Made by a program: the position numbers and the translations under genes. This document shows positions 11,901-24,242 of a stretch of DNA of 64,000 nt, piece by piece. Source of the DNA: Nemopilema nomurai (taxonomy: Eukaryota; Cnidaria; Scyphozoa; Rhizostomeae; Rhizostomatidae). Every line of letters starts with the position of its first letter. Within the stretch, counting starts at the first letter, position 1. The stretch is from assembly GCA_003864495.1 (NCBI GenBank), contig ML133450.1, positions 1,591,734-1,655,733 on the forward strand, read 5' to 3'. The notes under the pieces are model-generated. The model saw only the letters and a list, made by a program, of their open reading frames with translations, made no database searches and had not been told where the DNA came from.

Positions 11901-14900
11901 ATGGCGGGCGTGGGAGTGTAAAGCCACCTTAGAAATTTAAGAACAAATTAAAAAAACTAGTATCATATTTTTGAAAAAATTAAGAACATTCAGCCTGAAC
12001 TTAAATTTCCTGGTTCTTATAAAAAAGGGTACATGCTTCTAATTTCTCTGGCATCAAGCCTATGGATGCTGTCCACTTTTTGCAGTCATGAATAAAGAGC
12101 TTCGTCCTTCATATTATTTAAAAATAGTGCAAAGCTGGGTTCGGCTATTTCATTTTTACTGCCGATTCTCGCCAGAAAATAGACATTTAAAGAGTTGTCG
12201 TTTGTGCAATCATCTTAATACACTCACCCAATTGCCGTCGCCACGTGCACGTCAAATTTTCAAGTGACGTTCGCTAAATTTGTGTAAGGGTAGATATTAG
12301 TGAACAGATCTTTTTGTGTTTGTTGGACTCTTAAGCGATTTATGATCATGTCCTGGGCCTTTTCCGCTTCCTGTAATTTTTTAAATATCCAAATTGTCTC
12401 TGAATACAATTCAAAATAGCCACATGTAATTTCAGTAAAATTTTATCTTAGAACCACTGGCAAAGTTTAGAGCCTAAAAAAGAAAATTAAAAGCCACTCG
12501 ATATTCATAAACTTTTGCGCTAAAGTCAACCTGTGCTAGATCGAAATGGATTGTTATGGTCAAGAATCAATTTTGAATTTTGAAACATACTTGAACGTTC
12601 ATTATGTTATAGCAATATTCCACTTTATCGAGAAGAATGTTTTGATAATCATTTTTGGTTCTTCAATTTGTCCAGATCCTGTACCAACCTTTGGCAAACC
12701 AGCCTGGATTGAGTGGGTGCAAGACGAGTACAGGGCATGCAAGGAAGCTGTTGGTGTTGCTGACATGTCATGGCAGAGCAAGATTGAAATCAACGTGAGC
12801 AATCCATGCTGTATTTACGCCCCTTGGTGGTATATTTGTGATATCAGCACTGCACAGCTACCATATAAAAGCACTATCAAGCCCAGGGGGAGGAGGGAGG
12901 CTCATTTTCCAGTCTTAGAGGGGTCTTAAAAGAGAAGGGGCTTGGAAAAAAGGGGGCACATTGGAAAGCGGGGTATATTGAAAAACTCAAGATAATAATT
13001 CTATAAACGTGTTTTTATGCAATTTTTTGATAAAAAATTGAGGAGGAAAGCCATGGCTCTGACTCGTTTAAAATGAGAAATTGGAAATATTACAAGTAAA
13101 AACATTATAAGCTATGGCTAAACTCTCGCATTTAGCTTAATAGAGAGGGAGCCTTTTTCAAATTTTTTCTTGATAAGGGAGAGCTTAACAGAGAGGGGGC
13201 TTAAAAGAGAGGACGGCTTAAACGAGTGGGGGGGCTTAATAGAGCTTCACGGTAGATAAAGTTTATTCTGCCCAGGTAAAACGGCACTGGCATTACATAG
13301 TTGATGCATTTAATTGAGGCAAGGAAAAAGCTCCTACCCCGAATACTACTATAATTGTCTCCTTTTTTTTAGTCCCACTCCGGGTCTCAACTGGTGGATG
13401 AGCTCCAGTACCTCTTTGCTGAAAATGTTGATATTGAAGCTGGAACTTCTATAAATTCATCGTTACTGGATAAGGATGGCAAATTTGTTGCAACTGGCAC
13501 ACTTTATAGGATAGCTGATAACAGGTATAGCCAAATGTTGGTTGATTCTCAATTTAGAGATATGTTTACAAGTAGGGCAGTTCGTACGTTCGTTGTTTTT
13601 GTGGTTGATCATTGATCAGGATAAGAAAAGAAGGACTTTCATTTGGCCTTATTTGTTTTCAGAAACGCCTAAGCATGTAAGATGAAGTTTTAGATTTACT
13701 ATAGTTTGCATAAAGCATCACTCCAAGTAACTACTTTGAAAAGAATTGGTAATTTTCATCATGGCCAATCTCCTGACTTCACTTCAAGGTCCGTGGGAAC
13801 CTGATGTGCAGTTTAAAAACTGTATTAAATTGTATAAATATAAAAGCTGTATATCTTTTACGTTTCACAAACTCTATCCCTACTCTCGCTACAGATTTTT
13901 ACTTGTGACATCACCGGTTCAGCAAAACACGGTAATTTGGTGGATGCGTAATAATTGCAAGTCAGCGGACGTGGTCAGAATCGAAGACGTTTCCTCGGCC
14001 TATGCCTGCCTCGGGCTATTTGGTCCCAAGTCAGAAGAACTGATCAAGAAGCTCACGCTATCGCCTGTCGAAAACTTCGCCAAAGGCCATCATCAGGTAA
14101 CACACACGCTATCATACACGAATATATACACGAACACGATTGGTAGCGCACACGCATATTGCACGACCATATACACGAGTAGGATTGGTAACACGCCATT
14201 GTACACGATCATATTCACGAGCACGATTGTTTTACACTACGCTAACACGAACACAATCGGTAAACGCTGTTTTACACCAACATCAAAACGAACACGGTCA
14301 TTTGGATATTAATGTGAACGCACAAGCACGAAGACTATCAGTGAAAATCCACGAACAGAATCTTCATTTGTCTGATATCGCTCCAAGATGAGGAAGCCTG
14401 GTATTAGCTTTGTTAGATTAGTGGCGCTGAACACACAACACCGAGAGAGTGAGATCGAGTTTTTAAGTTGAATATGAAGGAAATAAAAACTACTTTAAAG
14501 GAGCTAGGTCACGTGTAAGGCCGCGGACATGTTTTATTTTGAAGCTTGTGGGTGGGATGAAGCCACCACAGCAACTGATATTTGGCAGGAAAGTGTATCG
14601 CCATGCTTGTTGTTGCTTGCTTGCAATATTTAGGACACAAACGATATTAATTTTGCATCCCCAAATACATGTAGATTTATTAAAAGCATATATTTGAAGA
14701 ATTTAAAATGGATCAGTCCTTGAAAAACAAGCCTGTTCGCAGTGCAGCGGGCAAGTAGAAGAGAACTTTATATAGGGCCGTTTCGCTGAAAGGACAGAGA
14801 CGCTTTTACTTTCAAGCACTGCAATGCACCACTTCCACAAAGATGACGGCTGGTCATCGTCTTCTTCCTAGTCTTCCCCATTGAAGCTATTGAAGATGTA

Positions 14901-16547
14901 GGCAGCGCTTCAACCATCATTTAACTCTTTAAAGTATGCCAAGGGGTTTCTATAGACAAGCCTCCTTTGGATTTCTTTACTTTTATATACAGGTTTTTTT
15001 GTGAACTTCCCCGTGTTTGAGTATTCTCCCCTCTTTCCTCCAATCCCTTGAAGAACCAATATACTTTTACAATTGTAGGGCTTCTTTTACAATTGTAGTG
15101 CATAGTAGAGAGTTGTTGGTTCTGGACCTTTGACTCGCTGATCTGAAATAGTGGGTATTGTTTTCATTTTTAGTTTGTCGATCTTGGGATTGCTTCGGGT
15201 GTTCTACTTTCTCGAGGCTACCTCGGCGATAGAAATAGCTGGCAAGCTTTTGTCCCCACAGAAGTAAGTCGCTCTCTCTGATCTGCGAATAACTTTTATT
15301 TTTTGGTTTTGAGATTAAACATAAAGTCTTTGCTTTAAGTGCATTTTACTTTTCACATTGTTGTGATAACTTTGCTACCTCCTGGTATTGTCTGGTATTA
15401 TCTGGTGCTTTGGCACTTAAAAAATGAGAACGCGCCCACCTATTTCTTTGACCCCCTTGGTGTGCTTCCATATTAACTCCCTTGTGTATATATGCTTGCG
15501 TCGCAGTAAATTGTTGGACAAGGCATCGTTGCGTAGTTGGCTAGTTATCTTTTGTTAGAACAGGTTTCTCGCTGATTTCAAGTAAGATTCCCAATGATAA
15601 AGATGAAATATGTTGTTTGACTTGAGTGCTGTTTCCCGAAGTTCTTTTGACTACTGAATTATTTTTTGTTTCAAGCAATGCCGTGGTTTGTATAAGAACA
15701 TTACAGAGGCTGGTGGTGTGAAGGATGTTGGGCACACTGTAATAAAGACTTTGCGAATCGAAGCTGGTGTACCAGAGTTTGGTGCTGACTTTGGAACAAT
15801 GACGTCACCGTTAGATATCGGAGGATTTTCCAATGAGAGTTTCCCAAAGGTTTGCCTTACCTAATGAAAAATACAGCTAATGAGTTTCCTAAGAGCCAAG
15901 ATCCTAAAGCTTTTGGAAAACTTTAAAAATACTTCAACCTCTTGTTTCATAATTCGGTATAAGTCCAAGAAAACTTGTTGTTTGGGGGAGCTAAATCTAT
16001 TAAGGATGTGAACAAGTGCTTTGCGGTACAAAAATTCATAATGGCAAGAAAAGCAGAACTAGTTTTTGCATACTTAAAGTACTTTTTCGTCCGACACTCC
16101 ACAGAGTATGCAAACGTCAGAAAATAACCAAAGCATATATGCTGCGTTTACGAGACGTTTTGAAAAAAAACTTCCGAAAAGAGTTGTGCCCAATTTTTCA
16201 AAAGAGTTTTGTTCCAAAGTCCAAATCACATTTTGAATGCCAAATTTGTTTTTTAGAGTTGCGATTTCATTGGAAAGAGGGCCTTGCAGGACAGTGGCTT
16301 TTCAAGCCGCCATTCCCTTTTCAAAGTTTCCATCAATGATGTTGAAGATGGTAACTGGGCATACGGTGGAGAACCTTTTTACGCGGATGGGGAGTGTGTG
16401 GGAAACTTAGCCTCTGTTGCATTCAGCTTTTCCACAATGACCCTGGAAGCACTGGCAATATTTGATAAAGCAAAGATCAGTAAAGCAGCGCGTTTGGGTG
16501 TGCAAATTGCAGGCAGCCATAAAACCTGCAGAGTGGATTTGCAATAG
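5939..16547 (+). CDS. PDPR/SARDH-like mitochondrial FAD-dependent oxidoreductase with aminomethyltransferase domain (5' exon missing)
   Basis: Phase-consistent exons: about 5939-6180, 6535-6668, 7865-7946, 8229-8310, 8713-8794, 9305-9426, 9653-9673, 10082-10331, 10819-10943, 11294-11642, 12676-12794, 13373-13524, 13895-14096, 15174-15263, 15676-15849, 16290-16547 (TAG), about 815 residues in all. The N-terminal DAO-type FAD domain starts with [20 protein letters not shown] carries the histidine that in sarcosine and dimethylglycine dehydrogenases bonds FAD covalently. [14 protein letters not shown] and GMNSSGI follow. From about exon 11 the protein is GcvT/aminomethyltransferase-like. PLHSCEHFY and EEDWDHF resemble PDPR, the regulator of pyruvate dehydrogenase phosphatase, while the histidine motif resembles SARDH/DMGDH, so the exact role is unsettled. 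The basic stretch ending RKRFSS before the FAD domain resembles a mitochondrial presequence. The first exon has no in-frame ATG, so translation must start further upstream. Confidence 0.88.
7111..7153 (+). repeat. G-rich 12-bp minisatellite, potential G-quadruplex
   Basis: Three exact copies of GGGGGGCAGGGA are followed by G7. This gives seven runs of three or more G on the plus strand, inside intron 2 of the flavoprotein gene and on its coding strand. Such runs can fold as a G-quadruplex in DNA or in the pre-mRNA. Confidence 0.85.
8457..8535. repeat. 24-bp tandem repeat, three copies
   Basis: Three consecutive 24-bp units of the form TTTCAAAATTTTGTCGCTTT plus TTAT (8457-8480, 8481-8504, 8505-8528) differ at one base. 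A partial fourth follows. The array is intronic in the flavoprotein gene. Confidence 0.9.
9653..9673 (+). other. 21-nt microexon of the flavoprotein gene
   Basis: TGG GCA AGA GAA CTT GGA CTG (WARELGL) is bounded by TTTGACAG upstream and GTGAGT downstream. It keeps phase 0 on both sides and completes the conserved NCAG-x-WA segment of the FAD domain, so it is needed for an intact fold. Confidence 0.85.
12858..13255. mobile_element. MITE-like element with CTACC...AAGCCC inverted ends
   Basis: The left end CTACCATATAAAAGCACTAT (12858) and the reverse complement of the right end, CTACCGTGAAGCTCTATTAA, both lead into AAGCCC. The interior repeats degenerate GGCTTAAtAGAGAGgGGG units. It lies in intron 11 of the flavoprotein gene and has no coding capacity. 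Confidence 0.6.
14100..14300. repeat. degenerate tandem repeat rich in ACACGA
   Basis: Degenerate copies of TACACGAACACGATTGGTA recur three to four times at a spacing of roughly 50-60 bp, directly after the exon 13 donor. The open frames across it are by-products of the repeat. Confidence 0.6.
16044..16132 (+). repeat. dispersed repeat, copy 1 (pair with 44788-44879)
   Basis: About 88 bp is shared at high identity with 44788-44879. Landmarks are GAACTAGTTTT, GCATACTT, CGTCCGACACTCC and GAGTATGCAAACGTC. GCATAC and GTATGC within it could pair as a hairpin. It lies in the last intron of the flavoprotein gene. The family is unidentified. Confidence 0.7.
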
Positions 16548-18395
16548 AAAGCAGTTTTATTTTTTGTATAGGGTTGATTAAGAAAATTTTTAAAAAATTT
16601 TTGTCTTAATGTGTAAACAAATTTTATATACCGTTGATGGGTTGATATCATTTTTTGTTGCATTGATTTTTATACGTTAGTTAGCAAGACAAATTAGTTT
16701 CAGTAATTACTGTAATAAGGTAAATTAAGGCATGAGTACCAACTCATTTTGACCAAGAAAAGATTACTTCCAGGAGTGCAATACCAAGGACTCAGGTCAA
16801 TGCCATGTTTTTGAATAGTTATTTTAATACATAATAAGGAGAATTCAATGCCTTCAACAACATAGGCTATGGTTCTATTTCTCATTTTGGTAAGGACCCA
16901 TAGGCTTTCCATTATAAGAAGTTTAAGGCTATGGCTTTTAAATCACATATACTAGCATTCAATTGCAAATTGAATTATCGTGATAGTTTCTACGTTAACG
17001 ATGAGAGCTGTAACATTTAAACTTTATGATCTCGCTCTCTGTACTCAAGTTTTTTCTACGTTTGACGAAATTTATGTAATGAAATTAATAATGAATCATC
17101 TATTGGTAGCGCAGGCTTTTGTTTAAGATTCTGACTATTTCAATTGTCAAGTATTTCACCCTTCAATCTCAAGTAGCTATATAATAGATTATAAGGAGAG
17201 TGTTTGAAAATTTGAGAAAACTCCTCAAAAGAGAATTTTCATGCAGAGTTTGCCATCCAAATAGAGGAGTGGCCGTCGCATCCATTTGCTCATTTACCCA
17301 ATTAGAATGTTATTTTCAAAGCAAGTTTCCATATAAAGCTGTTTTTATGTGAATGATGGATATAAATGTGGTTGGTGGACAGGGTATAAATGGAAGAGTG
17401 GGTGTCTGCGGAAAAAGGGGCACAAATGGCTTTAAATGAAAGTGCAATTGTTTAACAACAGATCTGTAGCGACTCCTTTGTCTATTTTTCATTTTCACAC
17501 CATGTCATGCTGGCGCATTTTTTCTCGCTCCTCAGTCTAGACTTTTCCATCCTCATTACATCATCATTGTATCATCCTTTTTCATCTCTCGTCAGCAAAT
17601 TTATTTTAGATGAGTCAGTATAAATATAATTGTGAAGTTAGTCTCTCTCTCAGACCAACTTTCTTCAACTTTTCTTACTTAATGTTGATCTTTAATGTTT
17701 ATTTACAACAACCTCTTTCAATACTCAATTGATAATTTGATTTTCTTTTTTTTTCATTTGGCCTTCACATTTGGTAAGCAACTCTTTGTGACACTACGCC
17801 TCTTTGCCTTCTTTCAAAACTATTTCAGAATTTTTACCATTTAAACTACATGATTTATGTGACTCATATTCGGCAATTTATTTTATTCTAGCACGCAGTT
17901 TTCGGAAAGTTTTATCTAAACTGCACACTTTCATGTGATAACCGAAACCTGTGCGAAACCCGCCAGGGCCCTGTGGCCACAAACACGAGGGTATGAAGCA
18001 TACTTCTTGATCAATCAATCATTTCAATCAATCATTCAAGCAACCACTAATTGCAATATAAATTTATGATATCAACTATCGTTATGAAAAATTACTATAG
18101 AACTCAAAATGCTATAAAAAGTAGAATTAATTAATATCGACTAACAAGAAATTTGATATCAAGTATCAATCCAGTTCACCAAGATCTTCCAGCATTTTAA
18201 AGGGCCCTGCAAGTTTACCCCGTCTAGCCTTACTTGCTTACTGTACTGGAGATAACCATTTGAGTTGGTAAATTATTTCTTTGTAAAAAATTCTAATGAA
18301 ATATTACTCTGTTGGAAAGTTTTACTGGGACGATGTTTTGCTGTTGAAATAGTATCTATCTCGTTTGGGTGTTAATGTTCTGAAATTGAGGCTGC
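16548..18395. other. intergenic spacer between flavoprotein gene and DHODH
   Basis: No coding sequence is recognised. A stretch near 17507-17660 resembles one near 39545-39690 (CTCGCTCCTCA..CTAGAC, then TCATC..., then GTA/TAAATAT), which suggests a dispersed repeat family at low confidence. The 1.85-kb gap must hold the 3' UTR of the upstream gene and the promoter of DHODH. No clear AATAAA was found close to the upstream stop codon. Confidence 0.5.
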
Positions 18396-21300
18396 ATGTT
18401 TCAAACAAGAAGTCGCGGGAACAGGATAGGGTTTTCAATTTTTGCTGAAAGAATGTTCAGTAAGTTCTCGAGTAAAGCAGTGGTTTTGTTGGGGTCTGCT
18501 GCGGCAGGAGTTGGGTACCTAGGAGCAACAGGAAATGAATGGTTTTACAAAAATATAGCAATGCAATGTGTCAGGCAAATGGACGCCGAAAATGCCCACG
18601 TTTTTGCGGTGAAGTGCGCTTCAAAAGGATTTGTACCTCGTGGAAAGGAAATGTCAAACGACAGCTCGTTAATGGTAAAAAGGCCTTCTTCTTAGAATAT
18701 GCGAGGAGCTCAGTTCAGTTTAGTTTTTTTCATATATGAAACTCCACCACTTAGAGCTTATATTTAATAGCTGTAAACTGTTACAAACAATTTTAAAAGT
18801 AAACTTAAACAACAATATTACGCTACAGAAAAGTTAATACTTTGGTACATGGTTCTGATGCAATAATTTAAGACGGGATAGTATGAAGTAAAAGGGGAAG
18901 CTCTCCCTGTAGTTAGGGTAATTGGAGAGTTAGCTCTGTCTAAGGAGGGATGGATTTGTGGATTCCCAATCCCACCACCATTCATCTAAAAATTTGATAA
19001 TGCAGGATCCACATATATGCATGCTATTTCCAAACGTGTGCACTTTAATTTCAGAATACTGAGGTATTTGGGATTAAGTTTGAGAACCCAGTTGGATTGG
19101 CTGCAGGGTTTGACAAACATGCTGAGTGTTACAATGGAATGTTGAAGTTGGGCTTTGGGTTTGTAGAAGTTGGGTCTGTCACACCCAGGCCCCAAGAAGG
19201 TAACCCCAAACCAAGAGTGTTCAGACTTAATGAGGATAAAGCTGTTATAAACAGGTGATAACAGTATACAATTTTTTATTTGCATAATTTAGGGTCTAAA
19301 ATGATTTAAAATGAGCTTTTTGATATGCCCTTTGATGGTATATGAGTTATAAGCAGAATGAAAATATTTGATATACATTGAGGAAATCCTATAATATAAC
19401 TTATACCTTAGTCAGCAACATTGAAGTGAAAATTTTGACAAACAGGAAGGTAAACCATTGTTTCTCATTTGATGATATACAAGCATAATTTTCCAGTACA
19501 ATAGTTGATTATGGCCTGGCACAAATCTTGCATTGCCGTGTTCTCTATAGTCATTTCCCATGTTGCTTTTCATTGTACTAATTGGACTATTTTGGTAAAT
19601 TTCTACCTTAGGTATGGATTTAACAGCTGTGGTGTTGATGAAGTTAAGGAAAGATTGAGACAAAGAAGTAATCTCAAATCAAATGGAATTGTTGGGGTGA
19701 ACATTGGTAAAAATAAAGAAACTGTTGATGCTGTTGCGGATTATGTGAAGGGAATAAGAGAACTAGGTGATTTAGCTGACTATATTGTTATTAATGTCTC
19801 TTCACCAAATACCCCTGGCCTGCGAAAGATGCAAGGAAAGGAACAGTTGCAGGGCCTCATATCAAAGGTATTGCCAGTTGATAAAGGATGCTTTTTATTA
19901 GTACATTGTTGGCCTTAGTGACATCAACTTAATTTTGTCCTGTTCAAGAAATAATATTTTACTTTATTTTAATTATATTGACCCAAAGATGGGTGAGGTC
20001 TTGTGAGATCTTTAGATTCTTGTATTAGAAAGAAAAATATTGTAACAAGTCAGTTTAATCTCCCTGTTTATTGCAAAAATATCTTTGTTAATTTTCTCAA
20101 TTACGTGAATACAGGTGAAAATTTCATTGTCATAATCACTTCTTTATAGCTATGGTGGAATGAGTACTCCTCAGAAAAAAATCTTGATAGAATTTTAATC
20201 TGTTTTAGTCTTAATAGAGTTTTTATAATATTTATGTCTTTTGATCAGTCAATGTAATTGATAAATTGTAGAGGGGATCCTCCCTTTATGATTGTTTGTG
20301 CAAACAATTGGTTTATTAGGGTACCCATGAGGTACTAATTTTATTATTTGCATTTGCTTCTTATGTTTAGTAAAGAGCAAAGCTTGGGTTCTTTTAAAAG
20401 ATAGTTTCTTTTTAAAAACATCATCAACATGGAAGCAGAGTCTCTTTTGTTTTGCAAAATTTTTATGACATTAATAATGAATGTTTAGGCACTGGAAGCA
20501 AGAAATCAGTTGGAGCACAAGCCACCACTGCTTGTAAAGATTGCACCAGATCTGACAGATAAGGACAAGGTTGACATATCTTGTGTCATTTCAAGTGAAA
20601 AGGTTTATTTTGATTTTATTGAAATTTTGTCACCTTGATTTAAGTGTTTTTCTTTCCTTGTTTAAATGTGGAATTGATTCAATTGATGAACCAGCGTGTA
20701 AGTTATCCCAACTGAGAGAAGTGAAGGAACAGTTTAACAATAAAAAAACCCTAAGGCTAGCCACAAGGGCTTGCCTAAAACTGTTTTCTAAAATTTTTTT
20801 GTTTTGTTGGAGTTTAAAATATTTTGCTAAGCACCCAAATTCTATTGTAATTAGAATCAAATGCTATTATAATTAGATCAGTGAGATTTATTACTGGTCC
20901 ACACCACAAATCAGCACCACAGTAAGATTTGATTAAGGATTAGCTAATTTGGCAGAGCGTTATCTATTAGATATTTTCTTTTGGTACACTGTCTAGTTTC
21001 AGTTATAGATAATGACATATGCACTTGACAAAAAAGATTGTTCTTTGACTATATGTCTCAGAGTTTTCCTCTCAAAATATGTCTTTGATTAAAAGTCTAT
21101 TGAACTTCATTGTTTTCAATAGTTCTGGTAGATATTGGATTAAGTTGTTGAAAAGGGATATCCAAAAGTGATGCTTTGGGCATATTTCTTTAAAGGTTCA
21201 ATTGCTGATAATTTTAAACTTGAAAAAGTTATTAAATGCTGTTAGATTTTGTGGAATGGAACACAAAGGGATTGGTATGTGGTAAAAAATTATTGGAATG

Positions 21301-22532
21301 CTTGTGTCAATTATATCCTAATATTTATCCAATTTTGTATTATGATTAATATCAAAATTGTTGTTTTATAAAGATATTTTCCTCTAGACAAAAGTTGATG
21401 GGATCATAGTTACAAACACAACAATATCACGACCTGAATCACTGAAAAGTCAATCAAAGGACCAGATTGGTGGCCTTAGTGGCAAACCATTAAAACAAAT
21501 GTCCACAAAAGTTGTTGGAGATATGTATAAGCTTACTCAAGGTATCAAATTCTTTTCAAAGCCATATGATGCCTTACTTTGTGTGATTATTAATAGCATA
21601 CTCCCTCTTTTTATAGTATGATTTAATTAATTGTTACATGTGAGTAATGATATGACATTAGATGCAAATAATCTCTATGAAATGTAGCTAATGTTTAGCT
21701 CTTGATGCTGGTCTCAGAAAAAAATTTCGCTGATTTTATTGTAAGTAATTGCAAAGCCAAAGAGGCTTGTTAATGCGCTGCTAAAAGTCGCTAAGAAACA
21801 TTAAGTCGCTAAAACTTTTTCATTTATGTGCTTCTTAATGACAAAACTTGCTTTTGTAGCCAAACATTCACTTTTCTGAACATCCCAGATTTATATCTAC
21901 ATCTCTTATTTATGTTTACCTCGTATACTTATTTGCAATTATTTTAACTGAAAAGAAGCCTTCTGTTTGCCATTCCAGGGCGTATCCCAATTATTGGCGT
22001 TGGAGGTATCTCATCCGGACAAGATGCATACGAGAAGATTCGTGCTGGGGCCTCTCTTGTTCAACTGTACACGGCTTTGACCTATGAAGGCCCAACAGTT
22101 GTCTCAAGAATAAAGCAAGATTTGGCTGACCTTCTCAGGTAAAATAATGGAAGCTTTAGTTTTTATTCGTACCAACAAGTCTTGTTATCCACATGTTGAT
22201 ATCACGCATCACTTTACAGCTCGATTCGCTGATGCTGTTTCAGTCAGTTCGGTTTTATTTATCTTGTTACCGTATTTAGCAATGCAGCTAATACAGCAAC
22301 TTAAGCTGAGGTTATAACGATACGGCGAAAGAATTTGAATGCGGCAGGGACCTTGAATGTTGAGCCTGGTCATTTCAGCTTTGCCATTGCTAAAGAACCT
22401 TGTATTAGTTAGCCTTTTGGCTAATTCAAAGCTTGTTAATTTGCAATCGAATGTAAGAAAACGATTATTTGTATTTTCAGACAAGACGGCTTTACTTCGG
22501 TTGCCGAGGCAGTTGGGACCGCTCATAGTTGA
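18396..22532 (+). CDS. DHODH: dihydroorotate dehydrogenase (quinone), mitochondrial
   Basis: Class 2 DHODH oxidises dihydroorotate to orotate in pyrimidine synthesis and passes electrons through FMN to ubiquinone at the inner mitochondrial membrane. Exons: 18396-18674, 19055-19254, 19612-19867, 20489-20602, 21388-21541, 21979-22138, 22481-22532 (TGA); all phases agree, 404 residues (human about 395). The N-terminus is basic, followed by a hydrophobic segment (about 28-41) and the ATGNEWFY stretch typical of the membrane and quinone-tunnel region. GLAAGFDK has the FMN-contact lysine (K114). NVSSPNT carries the catalytic serine (S224), the hallmark of class 2 enzymes. VKIAPDLT (K262), VTNTT, and [11 protein letters not shown] with [10 protein letters not shown] complete the FMN phosphate site. 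An internal ATG at codon 20 could serve as an alternative start. A candidate poly(A) signal, AATAAA, is at 22806. Confidence 0.98.
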
Positions 22533-24242
22533 AACTTCAACGAAAACGAATATTCATGAAACGTATATAATGTAAGTAAATGCTTTTTTAGGGCCTTCTT
22601 GCTTGCCTCTGTTGCAGTTTTCATAAAGAATTGGCTTTAAAAATATTGTATAACTCAGCTACACTCAATATGATTTAACGTGCTACTTAAAAGATAATAT
22701 TTTTGCAATTATGTGTCTAATATATTAAACGGAACTTAACGTAAACGTATTATACTATACGTAAAGTGAGTATTTTACGTTTTGGCAATAACAAGCCTGC
22801 GTTGCAATAAACGTTATTGTGGTGTATCTGGGCAAAGCGAAGGAGAGATTTAAATCACCGTTTAAGTCGATGTTGTTTTCCCTGAGCTGTTTCGAGCACC
22901 TAAGCCTCAATGTTTGAGCCAAAGTAAAGTCTAAGGAATTACTTAGTTGAAAGTTATTGAAAGTGCAGGTATTTCTCGTATTGCAGTGAGTGGTGAGTGG
23001 CAGAATTGCATGTGCTTATATTTCCATGTAATTCATAGCCAATTTCGTAGTAGTTATCAGGATTTTCGTCTCTACTCCCCCATTTTTGCTAACTGAGCTT
23101 AATATTTACTATTTTAGGATACTTAATATTTATAATTGTTTGCTTGACACCCATTTCACTTCTAATTAAATTAATAGAAGAGTTTGCAATATAATTTGCA
23201 ACGAATCCTGAATTCTCAAGTTTTTTCTTTTAACTCGTCTTTCATTTCCTCGGTATGTTTATACCTAATTCATTATTTTAATTTAATGGGCATACATTTC
23301 TTGTTGTTGATGTCATTAGCTTGTATTGATATCAATATTAACACGTATTTGATATTTTAGGGTAGTATCCTATTTTGTGCCTGTGTATACACTTGAAATG
23401 TTTTATATGAATATGCCAAATAAAAAGCTTGCTTAGAATATCAATATCATTATATAATCATATTTGATTGGAGGATGCGAAACATGCATTCATGTCTCAT
23501 CTCGTGCAGGAACGATCTGGTTTGGTTTTGATAAACACAGCTTTGGTAAATAAGCCCAGTTGGCTTTAAAAACAGCTGCTAGCCACAGTTTAATTAAAAG
23601 CTTTTCCAAGTTGTCAAAGCTATTTACCCCAAAAACAACAGCCTCAATCGTGAGATGTAATGTAGATTAACTTTAATATATTTTGCCTCGAAATAAACAC
23701 TCAAAAGTAATTAAATGCTAAATATAAGATATCTTCAGCGTTAATTGCTATGTTAGGCTCATTTTGAATGGCTAACGAGAGGAATACCAAAATGCTATCG
23801 CTATTTCAAGGACTCGAAGGACACTGCCTTATTTTGGCCGACAAATAACATAAATCACGGAATGCAAAAACTTTCACGCTTTAATTATAGAGAGAAATTG
23901 GTGACAATACGAAAAGTGGTGCGTTTAGATGCTGTAATCAAAACATTTTGGTAAGTCTTTTCTCATATATTTTTGTCCATCAAAGTCATATTCGAAGTAA
24001 AAGTTATAAAAACGTTAATCAGATGTTCTTATTTCGAAGCCTTGGAACTAGAAAATTATTAATTCTTGTTTTTATATCATGAAGATGAAGAAAGAGCATG
24101 GTATTTCATGACGGCAGTAACATAAATAATTAGCTTCTGTCTGGCGACCGCCGAATTAAGTTTCACGACGTTGAAGTTCATAGCATGACCTGTGGCAGTT
24201 TAATGTCTTCGGCCGTGACAGTTTGAGCTTGGGCTGCACCTA
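22533..24242. other. intergenic spacer, convergent 3' ends of DHODH and MATE genes
   Basis: DHODH (+) and the MATE-type gene (-) end towards each other here. AATAAA motifs at 22806 and about 23418 on the plus strand could serve DHODH. I see no coding exon, repeat element or structured RNA. Confidence 0.6.
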
